64,000 nt of DNA from Rhizoclosmatium globosum (Eukaryota; Chytridiomycota; Chytridiomycetes; Chytridiales; Chytriomycetaceae): assembly GCA_002104985.1 (NCBI GenBank), contig MCGO01000026.1, forward strand, positions 248,001-312,000, in the 5' to 3' direction. The notes beneath the pieces are model-generated. The model was given only the letters and a program-made list of their open reading frames with translations, was not told where the DNA came from and searched no databases. The position numbers and the translations under genes are program-made. Of the stretch, positions 11,664 to 23,749 are shown in pieces (the first letter of the stretch is position 1; every line of letters starts with the position of its first letter).

Positions 11664-11800
11664 GTAAGCAGTCATCATCAGAACAGTATCTCAGTGTAAT
11701 CAACAGTGATGGGAGTGCTTGGCAGCCCTTCTCTCACCCGTCACTCACTCCCCTTCCTCACCTCATTATCATGTAATTAACACGATTCACACTTACTTAG
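11664..11800 (+). other. 5' UTR intron of the Fanzor-like gene
   Basis: Donor AAAG|GTAAGC at 11664 and acceptor CACTTACTTAG at 11800, one base before the ATG. The upstream exon cannot be joined in frame to the ATG exon (all three frames stop), so it is read as untranslated leader. Confidence 0.5.
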
Positions 11801-11801
11801 G

Positions 11802-14800
11802 ATGCCTGAAACTGTAATCCTGAACTTTCGGCAACATCTTACTGGTGACCAACTTGCAAACAGCTGCCTTTACTTTGGACTGCCAAGTGACCCTGATATA
11901 CTCGAGAAGATTCGAAACTGCAAAGATCAAATCAATCTTCTCCGTCAAAACCCAAACCGGACTCCTCAGTTATGCCTTGACTTGATTCCACAATGCTTTG
12001 GCGGGTTCCAGAGCCAGTCGCGTGCAAACATCCTGGAACAGCATCGCGTATCGACTCTTTTCAGTGCAGATGACGTCAGAATCAGCGGAGTGTTGTATTT
12101 GGCTGAGTGTGCAGTTAAAAATCTCTTGGGACTTGGACGCCTCTCATTTTCTGGTTCGCCCTTTGCTGCCGCTTCAGATGCTGCCTGTAAAGTCGCTGGA
12201 GTTCTTGTCCTTAACCGATACACTGAGGAGGGCTCTTTGAATCTACTGTTTGACCAAGAGGTAAGACGGCACTTTGGCTGAGAGTGCAACTAACATTCAT
12301 TCTCTAGTTGGCTGCTCTCCAGGGTGTTTCGACAGTGATTATTGAGGATTCTGAAGAGGCTCGCGCTGCCTGTAACCAGAATCGCTTCCAAGTTTGTAAA
12401 ACTGGCCCATCTGGATGTGTTCCATTTGCTCCGTGTGCACCTGCTGCTCCCTGTGTTGCCTCTGTCCCATGTGATTCTGTTTCTGGCATCCCAAACCTCG
12501 CACTACCAACTGCACTGCCAACACATATTGCCTTCTATCCAGAGAAGGATGGGCCTCCGGCATTCTTCAACACAGTTTCAAACTCAACCACCTGGACCAA
12601 CCAGTTATCATATGCCATGTGGTCACCTGATGCTCAGCATTTTGCATTTGTAAATAGTGCAAAGGAGGTTGAGTGGGACACTGCTACAAATTTGTATTCG
12701 CCGAACCTTCCAAAGTCTGACTTCCCACCTCCACATGCTTTCGCACCCCGGCCACCTCGTTTCGACCTTCCCCCTTTCCCACAAATAAAGCCTGTTCCAT
12801 ATGCAGAGCTTTCAGGGGAGGATTGTAACCAAGCAGATATTCTGTGGCAGATTGACCATTGTGTGTTGGAGCTCAACTTGATCGCGCGGCAATGTTACCT
12901 TCACATTGATGATTGTCAAGTTATTGGCTCTGTTGCTGCATCACATGTGGAGATTGCTCCTTTTTACTCTCAACCTGAAGGAGCCAAGAATCCATTGGAA
13001 CTGAAACACAACACTTCAACACTCTTGCCAGATTGTCGAATTGGATCTTCTCTTCATCCCAGTGGTGCCACTCAACAAGCTCCAGGCTACTTTTGTCCAA
13101 ATAAGTCCTTTTCATCATCTCTGAACCCTCCAACTCTCAAACCTCACCTTCTTGCAAACTTCTTCAAGCTTGTATCTAGTTCATACATATGTGGGCCACT
13201 CTTTCGGGCTCTGAACCAAATTGCAGCTGTGGACGTGGAAAAGGTCTTTGCTGCTGCAAAGGGTGATGCCTGCCTCAAATGGTGGGTTTGCAATGCAAGG
13301 ACATTCAAGTCACTTTTGTCTGAGGCTTTATCAATCAAGGAAGCATTCAACAAGGTCCAAAAAGCCAAGGTTGTTGTTGACTCATCAAGTTTATTCTCAT
13401 TTCCCCCACGAATGCCTCTTATTGCCACTCTGGATGAAATGAAGGCTGGTAACTGTCAGTGTGGAATAGCTAATCACAAGCGGTCAACTAGTAGCAGTTG
13501 CTTGTTTCAATATAACCATCAGCTTGAAGAGTTTACTCATCCTCTGTGGACCAAAGTTGAACGTGAGTTTGTTTTGATGAATTGTGTGTTGTTTAGACTG
13601 ACACTTGACTTGATAGAATGGAAGGCAGCAAATTCTGGTAACCCCATCGTGGCTTACCTTATTCCAAGTGTCAACCGCAAGAACCCAAATTATCAATCTG
13701 TTTTGGATCTCAAGGAGTCACGGTTTTACTTTGAGCAAATTCTCCAACCAATGTTGACTGAGTGGATTGAGGCCGGGCGTCCAGAAACCCATGCCAAGAT
13801 GCCCAAAACTGATTCATTCACTGTCAAGACTTCCTACTCTAGTTTTGTTCCCCTTGGAGGTTGCTTGGATATTCAACTAAAGAAGAATTTACCAAGGTTT
13901 GTCGCGTTTCATCCTTTTTTGGCTGTTGCTCATTTAACCTTGATAGATTTGCTCTTATTCGCTTCATTGTTCCTCGGTTTGCCACAAATGTAGCTTTGAG
14001 AATGTATGAAGAATCCAAACAGTCTGAATCTGCTCCAATGCTGCCTTGCAATTCAAACTTCTACCGCACGGTTCTTGTCATGGTTGCATCCGACGGAAAC
14101 TTGAAACAACCAACCAAGGGAAGCCATCCAAAACTGGGAGCTTGGTTCAAAGATTTCAAACGTGATGCCAGTGTCCCTGCAATCCATCCTGTGGACACAA
14201 CTGATTTTGCAAACACACTAGTTCACATCTCAGAGCAACTTGCTGCAGACTTTCTCAGGCATATTACTGTGAGTGTTTTGTTAATACAAGTTCAATCACA
14301 CCAGTCTAAACACCAATACTCCAACAGATACACACAGGAAACAGAATCACACATACGCTGTTTCTTATCATTCGCTCTGTCCTGCGCAATCATGGGATAT
14401 TTGTGGTAGACTGGAAGGAGCTGGGGAACTTGTGCAAGTACTACACTGCCAAATTCAAAGTGAATGACAAGAAGGAGTTTGCAAAAGCAAGAAAGAAAGG
14501 TCACCATTCACTACCCCCGCTTCCAAAGTGGAAACATGATGCTACATATGACAATCAAAAGATCTTGGACTTTATTGGTGAACAGTCACAGGATGCTGCT
14601 GAGGAAATAATGAGGTACATGGGGGACTTTTTTGAGCTGGTGGAGTTTCAGTTTCAGGGAATGCTTCCCTTGTGCAACAGGAATTTCAAGCTACATGGAA
14701 TCAAGTAAGTTTTAATGATTTGACTATGCTGTCTGATTTATTTTTGACAGATATCAACAAGGCCATTTCTGGTTGGCAGAAATGAGGGAGTTGTATGATC

Positions 14801-14878
14801 CAGTAAACATTGCAACCTCCAAGGGGAATCCATCATTGACAATCCCACCAGTCTTTTATTACAACAGTGAGTCTTTCT

Positions 14879-14965
<87 letters not shown>

Positions 14966-17735
14966 AAATCATTCGAGACATTGTTAAAAGACCTCTCTCA
15001 CTGGCTCAAATGAATGTACTTGGCCATGAGTTCCGTCGTGGTGTCTTGTCAGGCCTCTCCCATCCAAATAAAACGGATCCATTCTACAACAAGATGTTCT
15101 TCCGTGCAAGAGGAGTGGTCAGTGTTGCCGATGTAGAAGAGATTGACAAGTTGAATGCAGCCATCATGGATTGCATCTCAAGGATTCAACAAAAAGACTT
15201 TAGAGTGGGAACTTTTGGAACCCTTCCTCAAGGAGTTACAAAAGGCTGGCACACCAACCCTCAGTCCTCTTTCAAACCCTTATCTCTCCCAATTGACACA
15301 AAGTATGTTAATATTGTACTATTTTCTATTATGTTGATATCTATTGGACAGAACAATGGCAATGCTTGCAGTCAAGTATAGTACAGGAAATGAGCGTGAT
15401 CGTGTTTTAAATGCTCTGGAGCTTCCACCAAACACCAACCAATCCACCTTTGTTTCTTCTGCCATATGGAAAAAGCCAGAACTTTGGGGGGCCCTCTGCA
15501 ACTTTGACAAAAATACCCTGAAAAAGTTTGGTGAGTTCTACTTCTTTGTTTCCAATCCATACTGATCTAATTAACAAAGGTGGATCCATCAACATATCTG
15601 AAAGTGATGTCAGCATCACTTGTCTTCGGCCCAAGGTTGCTACCCCAGACACTGGAAAAACTACTGCCGAAACCATCTCTCTCCCACCAGAAGGATTGGA
15701 GTTTGCTTTTGACAAGGGTATCATCACTCCTTTCTATGTGCATGTGCAAGCTCGTCCTGGTTCTGGTGCTGGTCTGGGTCCAAACCAAGTCCCAAATGGT
15801 CCAACCAAAGCCCCTGTTGTTGACCCTGTAACAAATACTCCAAGACTTTCAAAGAGTCAAAGAAAGAACAGAAATCGACATGCTAGAAATTTAGCCATCA
15901 AGGAAGGAACCTTTGTGTATGTATTGTTTGGTGTGATTTTCCTGCTTGTTGTTAATAGTTTCTCACAAAGATTTAGTGCCCCTGAGCATCCGTCAGCAGA
16001 ACGACGACAAGAAATTATAAAAAAGGCTGCCCTCGACAAGCAGCGGAAGAAGGCTCGATATAGTCATAACCGCCAAACCCGTACACTTGCTCAACTCAAG
16101 GAGAGGAAGGAGCAATTTGGGAGATTTGCTTACGAAAAGTTATCTCCAGAAGAAAAGGCTCGTGGTATGGGATTTCCACTGCGCAATGAGGAGTTTCGCA
16201 ATCTGGCAAATATGGATATGGCTGAAGTCCTGCGGAAGGAGATTTGTTCTGCATATGAAATGGAACTCAATGGTGTAAACATGGATGGCAAGACTGAGGC
16301 AAGGATTGCAAAGTTCAATGCCATCATTGATGACAAGAAGAGCCAAATCAAAGTTACCATTTCAGACAAGATCAAGTCTATTCAGTCTGGCAAGACTGCT
16401 ATTGTCCAACTTTACAACAATGCATGTGCCACATCCTTTGCTGCTTTCCCTGTTCTCCATGAGCTCTATTTGCGGCAAGACTTTCTACAAATGATGGTGT
16501 ATCGTGGTCAGCAACGCGCATTGAAGGTGTTCATGGGATACATTCATGGGAATCTGGATCCAAAGTTGGTGACTTGTGTCTTTGGGAGTGCAGAGTTCTC
16601 GCAACAAATGAAGGGGACTGTTTCAGGCTGTGGGGGGCGGCTGCTGAAAGAAATGAAGAAAAGGTTCCGCTGGATCAACGTTGATGAGTTCAAATCAACT
16701 ATGAATCCTGGTTGTTGTTGGGGTACAGGGTTTAAAGGTGGAAAGATTGACTTGGGTCCATGTAGCTGCGACTTTGAGGTGGAACAAGAACTTGCAAAGT
16801 TGACAGAGGAATTGCTGGCAGGGAAAGATTTAAATGAGTTGTTGACTCAGAGGGATGATGGTACTTTCCTCCATCTTGCACAAATTGAAGCCTTGTTGAA
16901 GTCTTTGGGTGCTGATGAGTCATTCGGTGTTGATGAGACTGAGCAGTTTGACCATTCCAAGTTCTTTACCCAAAAAGATGCTGATCACCATGGAGAAGGA
17001 GAGGAGGAGAATGGAAGGTATGGTGATGACAAGGGAGAATTTGGGGAAGATGGTGAAGACTTGAGAGAGAGTTTAACAACTGTTGAAGAGGGAGATGGTG
17101 TGGAGGAAGAAGATGACTCAGACCCTATGGATTTGGAGGAATCTGAAACTGCTCCAGTGTCAGTGACTGTTGAGTCTAAGAGTTTGGCTGTGGAATCAGA
17201 CATAATGGAGGATGTATTGGAGGAGGGAGAGCTTGCTACTAGTGGAGACACTTCTACTTCTATGGAAGTTGAAGAAGAGTTGTGGAGTGCTGCATTGGAT
17301 ACTCTGCTTCAAAGTTTGTCTGCACCAGCCTCAACTGATGGACTAGATCCAGAAGGGATATATGCCATCCATGTCACTCATCCTTCTGAAATATGGAAAC
17401 GGGAAGGTGTTGGGGATGTGTATCCTGAAGATGTTAGAAGAATCCCACTCACCAACTCTGTGGCTCGTGCAAAATCCAAGACCATTCTCAAGCACTCTAA
17501 AGCTTTTAGACCAGGATGGAAAGAGCACTTGCCATTGGTTGAGCGGGTGAAGTTGGCATTTCATGCAGGTGTTCCTGTTGGTAGCCCCCTCCGTGGTCTC
17601 AAGTACTGCCACCACTGTGGTACAATGTGGGACCGAGATAGAAACGCAGCAAGGAATATTTGGATGTGCTTTTGGTATATGAGACTTAATGGGCTGAAGA
17701 GGCCATTCACAATGCAGCGGAAGAAGTCAGTGTAA
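11802..17735 (+). CDS. Giant Fanzor/TnpB-like RuvC nuclease (eukaryotic OMEGA-type)
   Basis: Ten coding exons predicted: 11802-12260, 12308-13562, 13617-13896, 13947-14268, 14328-14704, 14751-14866, 14966-15302, 15352-15530, 15580-15916, 15959-17735; in frame, 1,812 residues. Two introns (54 and 42 bp) are multiples of three and could be retained. The C-terminal third carries the TnpB/Fanzor core: RuvC-I LEFAFDKGIITPF (D~1153), then VTCVFGSAEF and WINVDEFKST (E~1464, candidate catalytic Glu), a first zinc-ribbon half GCCWG...GPCSC (~1473-1495), and YCHHCGTMW followed by RuvC-III DRDRNAARNI (C1771, C1774, D1781). Fanzors are eukaryotic RNA-guided DNA nucleases related to transposon-encoded TnpB. 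Oddities: ~1,150 residues precede RuvC-I, and ~275 residues, largely Asp/Glu-rich, split the zinc ribbon. The N-terminal region shows no domain I recognise. All three acidic residues are present; activity is inferred only. Confidence 0.85.
14882..14959 (+). repeat. (CT)n followed by (AAT)n microsatellite in an intron
   Basis: About 31 uninterrupted CT units run to ~14944, followed by about five AAT units to ~14959. The array fills most of the intron between 14866 and 14966 and its pyrimidine run leads into the acceptor TTATCAG. It is the purest simple repeat in the window and should be length-variable between strains. Confidence 0.95.
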
Positions 17736-17940
17736 TTCTGTTTTGTTTCTTCTTTTAATTCTCTTTTATTGATTATGTACCTGTGGGGGTCGTTTGAAAA
17801 CCCCATGGGTCACTACTGTATTATTGGTCGGTTTGGGGGAGGAGGGGTTTTTTTTGAGTCTTCCTTCAGGAAAAATACAGTATTGAACATTTTGGAGATA
17901 ACAAGTAGCAACGATAATGTACTTTATTTATTCGACCAGC
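17736..17940. other. 3' flank of the Fanzor-like gene with a small hairpin
   Basis: 205 bp between the stop codons of the Fanzor-like gene and the convergent aminotransferase. It contains a short perfect hairpin (TGGGG/CCCCA, stem 17784-17788 with 17801-17805, loop 12), the palindrome CCCATGGG beside it, and a G-rich stretch near 17840. In TnpB/Fanzor loci the guide RNA is made from the 3' end of the gene and its flank, so this is the place to look for one; the sequence alone does not show it. Confidence 0.35.
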
Positions 17941-19548
17941 TTAGATTCCCTCTGCTGGCCACATCCATCCGTAATCTTGCCATCCAGGCAAATTACCTTG
18001 CTGCAAATCCAACACAGCATCGTACAACTTTCGGAATTCGGTAGGTGGCTTGCTGAACTTTACAATTTGTACATCCACTTCTGCCCCAACCTCCTCTTCA
18101 GCGTCCTTGTCCCAATCGTAAGCTCCAGTTGTGGCTCCAGTATCAGCCGAAACCTTGACCTTCTTGCCAGGTCTCTTGATTTCTCTGTGAATCTCTCCAA
18201 TAGGAGTCATGACGACAGCAGTTCCAGTAGCAACGACCTGTTATCCCATAATCACTTCATAAGCCATTCATTCGCGTGAAGTGAACTGCAACAAACACTC
18301 ACCTCATCAAAGTCCTTCACTTCATCCCAACTGATTTCACGTCGCTCCACGTTCCATCCAAGGTGACGACTCGCCAACTCGGCACAGCTGCGGTTGGTAA
18401 CTCCCTTGAGAATCGATCCACTTCTTGGCGTCACATAGATGGTCTTTCCATCAGCTCCACGCTTGCATCCTGCAAAGTTGGATGTCGCAAATTCTTCAAT
18501 GTGTGTGTTGGTTGCCGCGTCCAAGAACAAGTTGACGGTGAATCCCTTGGCACTTGCAACACTCGTTGACGCAAAGACAGGTGCTATTTTAATTAATTTT
18601 TTGTTTTTGGAAGATTGTTGATCAGTCGATTCAGTGGAATCGTTTTTGGTGACCCCCTTTACCATAGTTTCCTCCGAGCTTTGTGTTTCCAGTTCCGTGT
18701 GGCGCTGCACGATCCAAGGAATGCGCAATCAAGGCCTTGACTGGACTGCCCATACCACCGGCGTAGTATGGACCCACTGGATTCACCAAAATGATGAACG
18801 TGAATTCAGGGGCAGGGCTGAGTCCCAACTGAGGTCCAGACCCGAAAACGAAAGGCTGCAGTATATATTCCATATAAGCTTCATATTCCCTCAACATTCA
18901 AGGTGTGGTCAAAGCTTACACGAATGTACATGCTTCCATTAGATCCTTGTGGAGGAACAAAGTCCAAGTTGTCCTCAACCACACGACGCAAGGCGTCAAG
19001 GAAAACTGGCAATGGAGGTGCTTCCATGCTTGCAGCTTTGCAAGATTCCTGAATACGTTGCGCGTTGAGTTCTGGACGGAAGATTCTGATCTGTTTTCAT
19101 GTTCAAAGATATGATGAATCAGTTAAGAGGGTAGACAAGGTACAAAGTGAATGAATAGTTTCTAAAAAGATGAGTTACCTTGCCGTCCTTCATGCGGAAT
19201 GCCTTCATTCCTTCAAAGCACTAAACGGTAGATAAGAAGGTGAGATAAAGAACCCCTCACATGGCTCGATCAAAAAACTTACAGTCTGGCCGTAGTGTAA
19301 AGCCGTCGCTGCAATGAGATAGATAAGCGAATGCATTCAGATTACAAGTGGTGGTGGGAACAGGAAAGCTTACCAGCAATGTCCATGGTCACAGTGTGGT
19401 TGCCACGAACAAGCTCTCCCTTGTCCCATCCAGTTTCTTTTGTCCAGATGTACTTGATGTGCGAGCGTGGATGACGGTACTTGAAGCCGATTGGCTGGGA
19501 CCAATCGATGGTGGAGGTGGGTTCACGGGAAACAGTTTCAAGAGTCAT
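17941..19548 (-). CDS. Branched-chain amino acid aminotransferase
   Basis: Seven exons, 19548-19374, 19308-19283, 19220-19179, 19090-18920, 18855-18663, 18583-18303 and 18237-17941, in frame, 394 residues. It moves amino groups between Leu/Ile/Val and 2-oxoglutarate using PLP, in the last step of branched-chain synthesis and the first of breakdown. Class IV fold signatures: GNHTVTMDIAATALHYGQTC, FEGMKAFR, RIFRPELNAQRI, the PLP lysine in GTGNTKLGGNYAP, EEFATSNF, VTPRSGSILKGVTN and VATGTAVVMTPIGEI. Two exons are tiny (26 and 42 nt). No mitochondrial presequence is evident from the chosen ATG; an in-frame ATG about 60 nt upstream would add MNHWKYVGGEYPWELHLRQK, so cytosolic versus mitochondrial location is open. 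Confidence 0.93.
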
Positions 19549-19709
19549 TTTTTGACGGAGATGGAGTTCCCAGGGGTATTCCCCTCCAACGTATTTCCAG
19601 TGATTCATACCGCTCACTTTGATTATTACATACAAATACACTGTATTCTGTATTCTGTGCATATCCCTTGTCCGACTACGGACTAAAACAAAAACTGCGA
19701 AAACACTGA

Positions 19710-20696
19710 CTAGAGACCACGTCGTTCCTTAATGTTTTCTCGGACTGTGCGTGCAGCATCTCCGTATCCACCCTTTTGCCCAAAGTTGAATCCCATCGTT
19801 CGCAACCGTCTGGCCACGGTTGGAGTAACGAAAGCAACGAGAGTCAATTTGACTGGGAGGAACAGTTTCGTCATGACCTGTAATATTTGTTATTAGTTTT
19901 GAGCCAGACGCGTAGAATATTCATAGGTGGAAGTTGGTTCAGGGAGTTGGTTGAACGGGAAAGGGTTATGAAAGAAGTGAGAATTGACCGTCGAAGATCC
20001 CAAACACGAATGAATGAAGCGTATAGATATCCACGATGAAGGAAAAGGAGGGAAAAAGAGTCCATGATAGTATTTGAAATCGGCGTGGTGCACACACACG
20101 ACTCAGCAGAATGGAAAGTAACGACCACTCACCATGGCCAACAATACATTAGTTCCCAAAGTAATAACAGCTTCACTCTTGAGACTCTCTGGCAAAAAGT
20201 CAAAGAAGGACTTCTTTCCTCCCTCTGAAGCATCTTCACTGTCATGCTCGCCGACTTTCTGTTTTGCGGCAGCATCCTTGCTTTCCAGCCCAATCATTTC
20301 CTTTGCACGGTGAACCCACTCCATAATCATTTTGCGATCGACGCCGAGGAAGTAGATTGAGGAGAGGCAGCACATGAAAGTGATTGAAGAGAAGAAGGCA
20401 TAGACGACAAGGGACAGGGGACCGTATTCGCGGATGAGTTGGGCAAGCTTTGATGGAGGAGGAGCGTTTGTGTTGTCTTTGAATGCGTGCTTTGGAGCCG
20501 TTGCAAAGAAGCGGAGACCAAGGCGGGTTGGTTGGGATGATCGGGGAAGGAAGGGGAAGGAGGAAGCCTTGGGTGCAGTGGCAGTGCTCAATAGACGGAT
20601 TCGAGATGCATTCGATAGAAGTTGGCGGAAGGATGTGGTGGCTGGACGCGTGAGGCCCAAGACTGTGGGAGACAGTAGACGCATTCTGGCGAACAT
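19710..20696 (-). CDS. DUF1279/FAM210-like mitochondrial membrane protein
   Basis: Two exons, 20696-20133 and 19877-19710, in frame, 243 residues. The N-terminus is Arg/Ser-rich and acid-poor (MFARMRLLSPTVLGLTRPAT), a likely mitochondrial presequence. The DUF1279 core begins LAQLIREYGPLSLVVYAFFS and is followed by two hydrophobic segments (~105-135 and ~190-215), ending in RRLRTMGFNFGQKGGYGDAA. Relatives are animal FAM210A/B and the fungal protein long annotated NAT2; the molecular function is not settled. An acidic spacer (~150-175) separates the hydrophobic segments. Divergent from the TBC gene with 148 bp between start codons. Confidence 0.85.
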
Positions 20697-20844
20697 TCTT
20701 TGTTCCCTACAACCCACGTCACCAAACCCACGTGTTCTCCTTCTTTCTCTCTTAACCTTCTCTCTTTATTTTTACTTATAAAATTATCGAGGAGAAAGGA
20801 GGGGGAAAAAGACGCCTTTCACTCAAAAAAGACAACATCTTCAA

Positions 20845-23599
20845 ATGAGCACGCCTGAAGAGAGTTTCGACCTCGATTCGTGGATGGCAGATGATAGCAT
20901 TGACACGCCACTCAATCTGTCACCACTCAAGATTGATGGTCTTCTCGCTGCATCCGATGCGGGCGGGTTTCAGGGACGGGCCTTTGCTTTGGGTTTGAAG
21001 TTGGACGATGATGTTGAGGAAGGTGGCAGTGGTTCTAGTGACCAGCGAGCAGCAACGCCCGAGATTGTCGTTGTGGAAGCCGCAGCAGCGACTGTCGTTG
21101 GAGACGTGGCTGGAGCAAGACGCGAATCACTTGGACTGGGCCTGGGCGATGACTTTGGCGACGATGATGATGATGGCCTGGACTATGGATTGCCCTCGCA
21201 CTCGCTGCCGCTGTCAAACCACGAACAACTGCCAATGTTCTCTCTCGCAAATGCAAATGCAAATGTACGATCGCTCGCACACACTCCAACTCAGCTACTC
21301 GGTCTCGTTGATGATGCTGCCCACATTGATCCACCGTCAAACCTCGCTCTGGCCCAAACTCTCACTCCGCCTTCAACATCGCCTTCAAACCCGATCTCAA
21401 TGTCTCCTTCAATCTCAATGTCTGCTCGTCTGCCACGCTTGGCCTCGCGATCAGCCTCAGAGCTGCATGTGCTTGTGCCGCCCTCAACTTCACTCGGAAA
21501 TCCAACTAAAGAGCCTGCAGTAGATCCCACCATCGTTCTGGTACCTAAACCTAGAGTAATGTCAAAATCGGCTTCATCTGCTGCTCTCGTTCACTCTCCT
21601 ACTAACTCGTCGCGTCCGCCAGAGACGGAAGATGGGGGTCCAATCATGAGGTAATGTCGTTATCAAAGGCCGTCAAATACCGTCTGACTCTTTTGACACA
21701 GAGATAAATACGGCTTCAAACGATCTTTTCAATACATCAGTCGTCAGGACTATGAAGCGTTTGATCGATACTATGCCCAAATTACTACTCGAAGGGCTGC
21801 TAAGTGGGATTCTCTACTCAAAAAACATGGAGGCGTCCTTCCTCCTCGAACAGATAAGCTGAAGCGATATATTCGAAAAGGAATTCCTCATCACTTGAGG
21901 GAAGCGTCTTGGTTTCACTACTCAGTGAGTGCTGCATTCAACAAAAGACACATTCTGAATAATTTTCGTGTTACAGGGTGCCGAAAAGTACTTGAAGAAC
22001 AATCCAGGCCTGTTTTCTATGCTGTCATTTAGAGAAACGCAAGACCGAAATATGGGATATACCAAAGAACAACACAAAGTACTAGAATTCATTGACATTC
22101 TCGAACGAGACTTGCATAGAACATTCCCTGAAAACATTCTATTCAATCCCAAAAAACCATCAGACCCTTCCTCCGACAAGCCAACATCCCCAACAACTCC
22201 CAACTCCCAAACCCCTCTCCCACAAACCCAACACCTCCAATCCCTCCGAAAAATCCTCGTTGCCTTCGCATACTACTCTTGGCCACACCCAGACGAATCC
22301 CGCAACCCCCCAAAACAATGCTCATACAGAATCGGATACTGCCAATCCCTCAACTTTGTCGCCGGCCTCATCCTCCTCGTCTTTCTCCCAAACCCTCTCC
22401 TCCCCGCCGCAGACCAACAAACAGACCCGTCCTCCCTCCTCTCCAAACCCCCGAAACCATCCTTCTTTGGAAGCGGCGCATTACGGAGTCGTGGCGACAA
22501 GAACGCAACGGCGTCAAACAGCCCTCCACCTACTCAAACTGAAACCGAAAAAGCAGAAGAACGCGCCTTTTGGATGCTTGTAGCTGTTGTAGAGCGGTTA
22601 CTGCCCCCTGAAATGTATGGTGCTAGTTTGGAGGGTGCACAGATTGCGCAGGAGGTTTTGTGGAAGTGGTTGCTTGGAGAACGTGGAGGTAAATTTGGGG
22701 TTGGGAAAATGGCGAAATGGGTTGATTCGATGGAGAGTGGGGATACGGAGAGTCATCATACTGGAAAGCATCAGTTTGGGGTTGGGATGAGGCGGAGTCG
22801 GAGTGGAAAGAATCGAGGTGGTGGTAGCGGCGGTGGTGGTGGTGGGAGTGGGATGCCGCCTTTGAGTTTGGTTACTACGTGAGTTATTGTGGTTATTTTA
22901 TAGAGAGAGTGTTAGGTGGACTGATGGTGATGTTTTAGATCGTGGTTCATGACTGTCTTTATCAATGTGTTGCCTATTGAGACTGTGCTGCGAGTGTGGG
23001 ATTGCTTTATCTATCAAGGAGAGAAGGTGTTGATGAGAGTAACCCTTACATTGTTGAAGATTCATGAAGATGAGGTAAGCTACTTTTCTCCATAATTCTT
23101 TCTCTAATCACACTGTTATGTGTAGGTGTTAGCATGTAATGACACGACAGATGCATGGAGACTCATCAAAGAAATCCCACCTCGAATGATTGATGCCCAC
23201 AAATTAATGGACATTTGCTACAAACCACGCGTGAATTTAAATCCGTTCGACGGGTCCAGTGATGGCGGGCATCGCAGCAGCACGAACGGGTCGTCATCAT
23301 CGTCGCTGGCGCTATCAAATGTGTCCATCAGATCTGCAGATAGCGACGACGATGACAGGCATTCTTCATTTAGTGTTGGAAGAGCGGTCAGTGGTGGTGG
23401 TGGATCCACGCATGGTCCTTTAATGATTCAGAACGATCCATTGAGGAAGTTTAGTGAAAAGTTGTCCAAGGGTGGGGCAGGTGCTGGTGCGGGTGCTGGG
23501 GGGAAAGTTCCTAGACGTGGTGTTGGGTCTGTTAGTACCAAGATGATTGAGCATTATCGTGCTCTTGCTTTGGCGGAACGTAGACAAGCGAAGAAGTAG
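20845..23599 (+). CDS. TBC-domain Rab GTPase-activating protein
   Basis: Five exons, 20845-21650, 21702-21924, 21977-22878, 22939-23074 and 23126-23599, in frame, 846 residues. TBC proteins switch off Rab GTPases in membrane traffic. The arginine finger lies in LERDLHRTFPEN (~387) and the glutamine finger in GYCQSLNF (~464); both catalytic residues are present. The domain ends with SWFMTVFINVLPIETVLRVW and WRLIKEIPPRMID. The first ~270 residues are low complexity and acidic. Two insertions break the TBC domain: a Pro-rich segment (~400-435) and a Gly-rich segment (~620-640). KRYIRKGIPHHLREASWFHY before the finger is typical of the entry to a TBC domain. The target Rab cannot be told from sequence. 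Confidence 0.92.
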
Positions 23600-23749
23600 G
23601 AAAATGATGGCTTGTTCATTCTCTTTCTTTAAGAAGTAGGCTTGTAAGTGAGGAGTATGATGAATGGAGACGAGATGGAGGTTATTAATATGCATATTGA
23701 ATAGACAGTTACAGTTTATTTTGAATACAGGGTTGAAAACTTCAACGAA

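Noticed and set aside
13563..13616. Coding sequence between two parts of Fanzor exon 2
   Set aside because: GTGAGT donor and TTGATAG acceptor with a length of 54 bp make an in-frame intron more likely, though retention cannot be excluded.
15917..15958. Hydrophobic segment YVLFGVIFLLVVNS as a membrane helix in the Fanzor-like protein
   Set aside because: It is flanked by GTATGT and TTAATAG and is 42 bp, so it reads better as a short in-frame intron.
10477..17940. Terminal inverted repeats or target-site duplication bounding the Fanzor-like gene
   Set aside because: I compared both flanks by eye and found only short G/C-run matches no better than chance; a computed alignment is needed.
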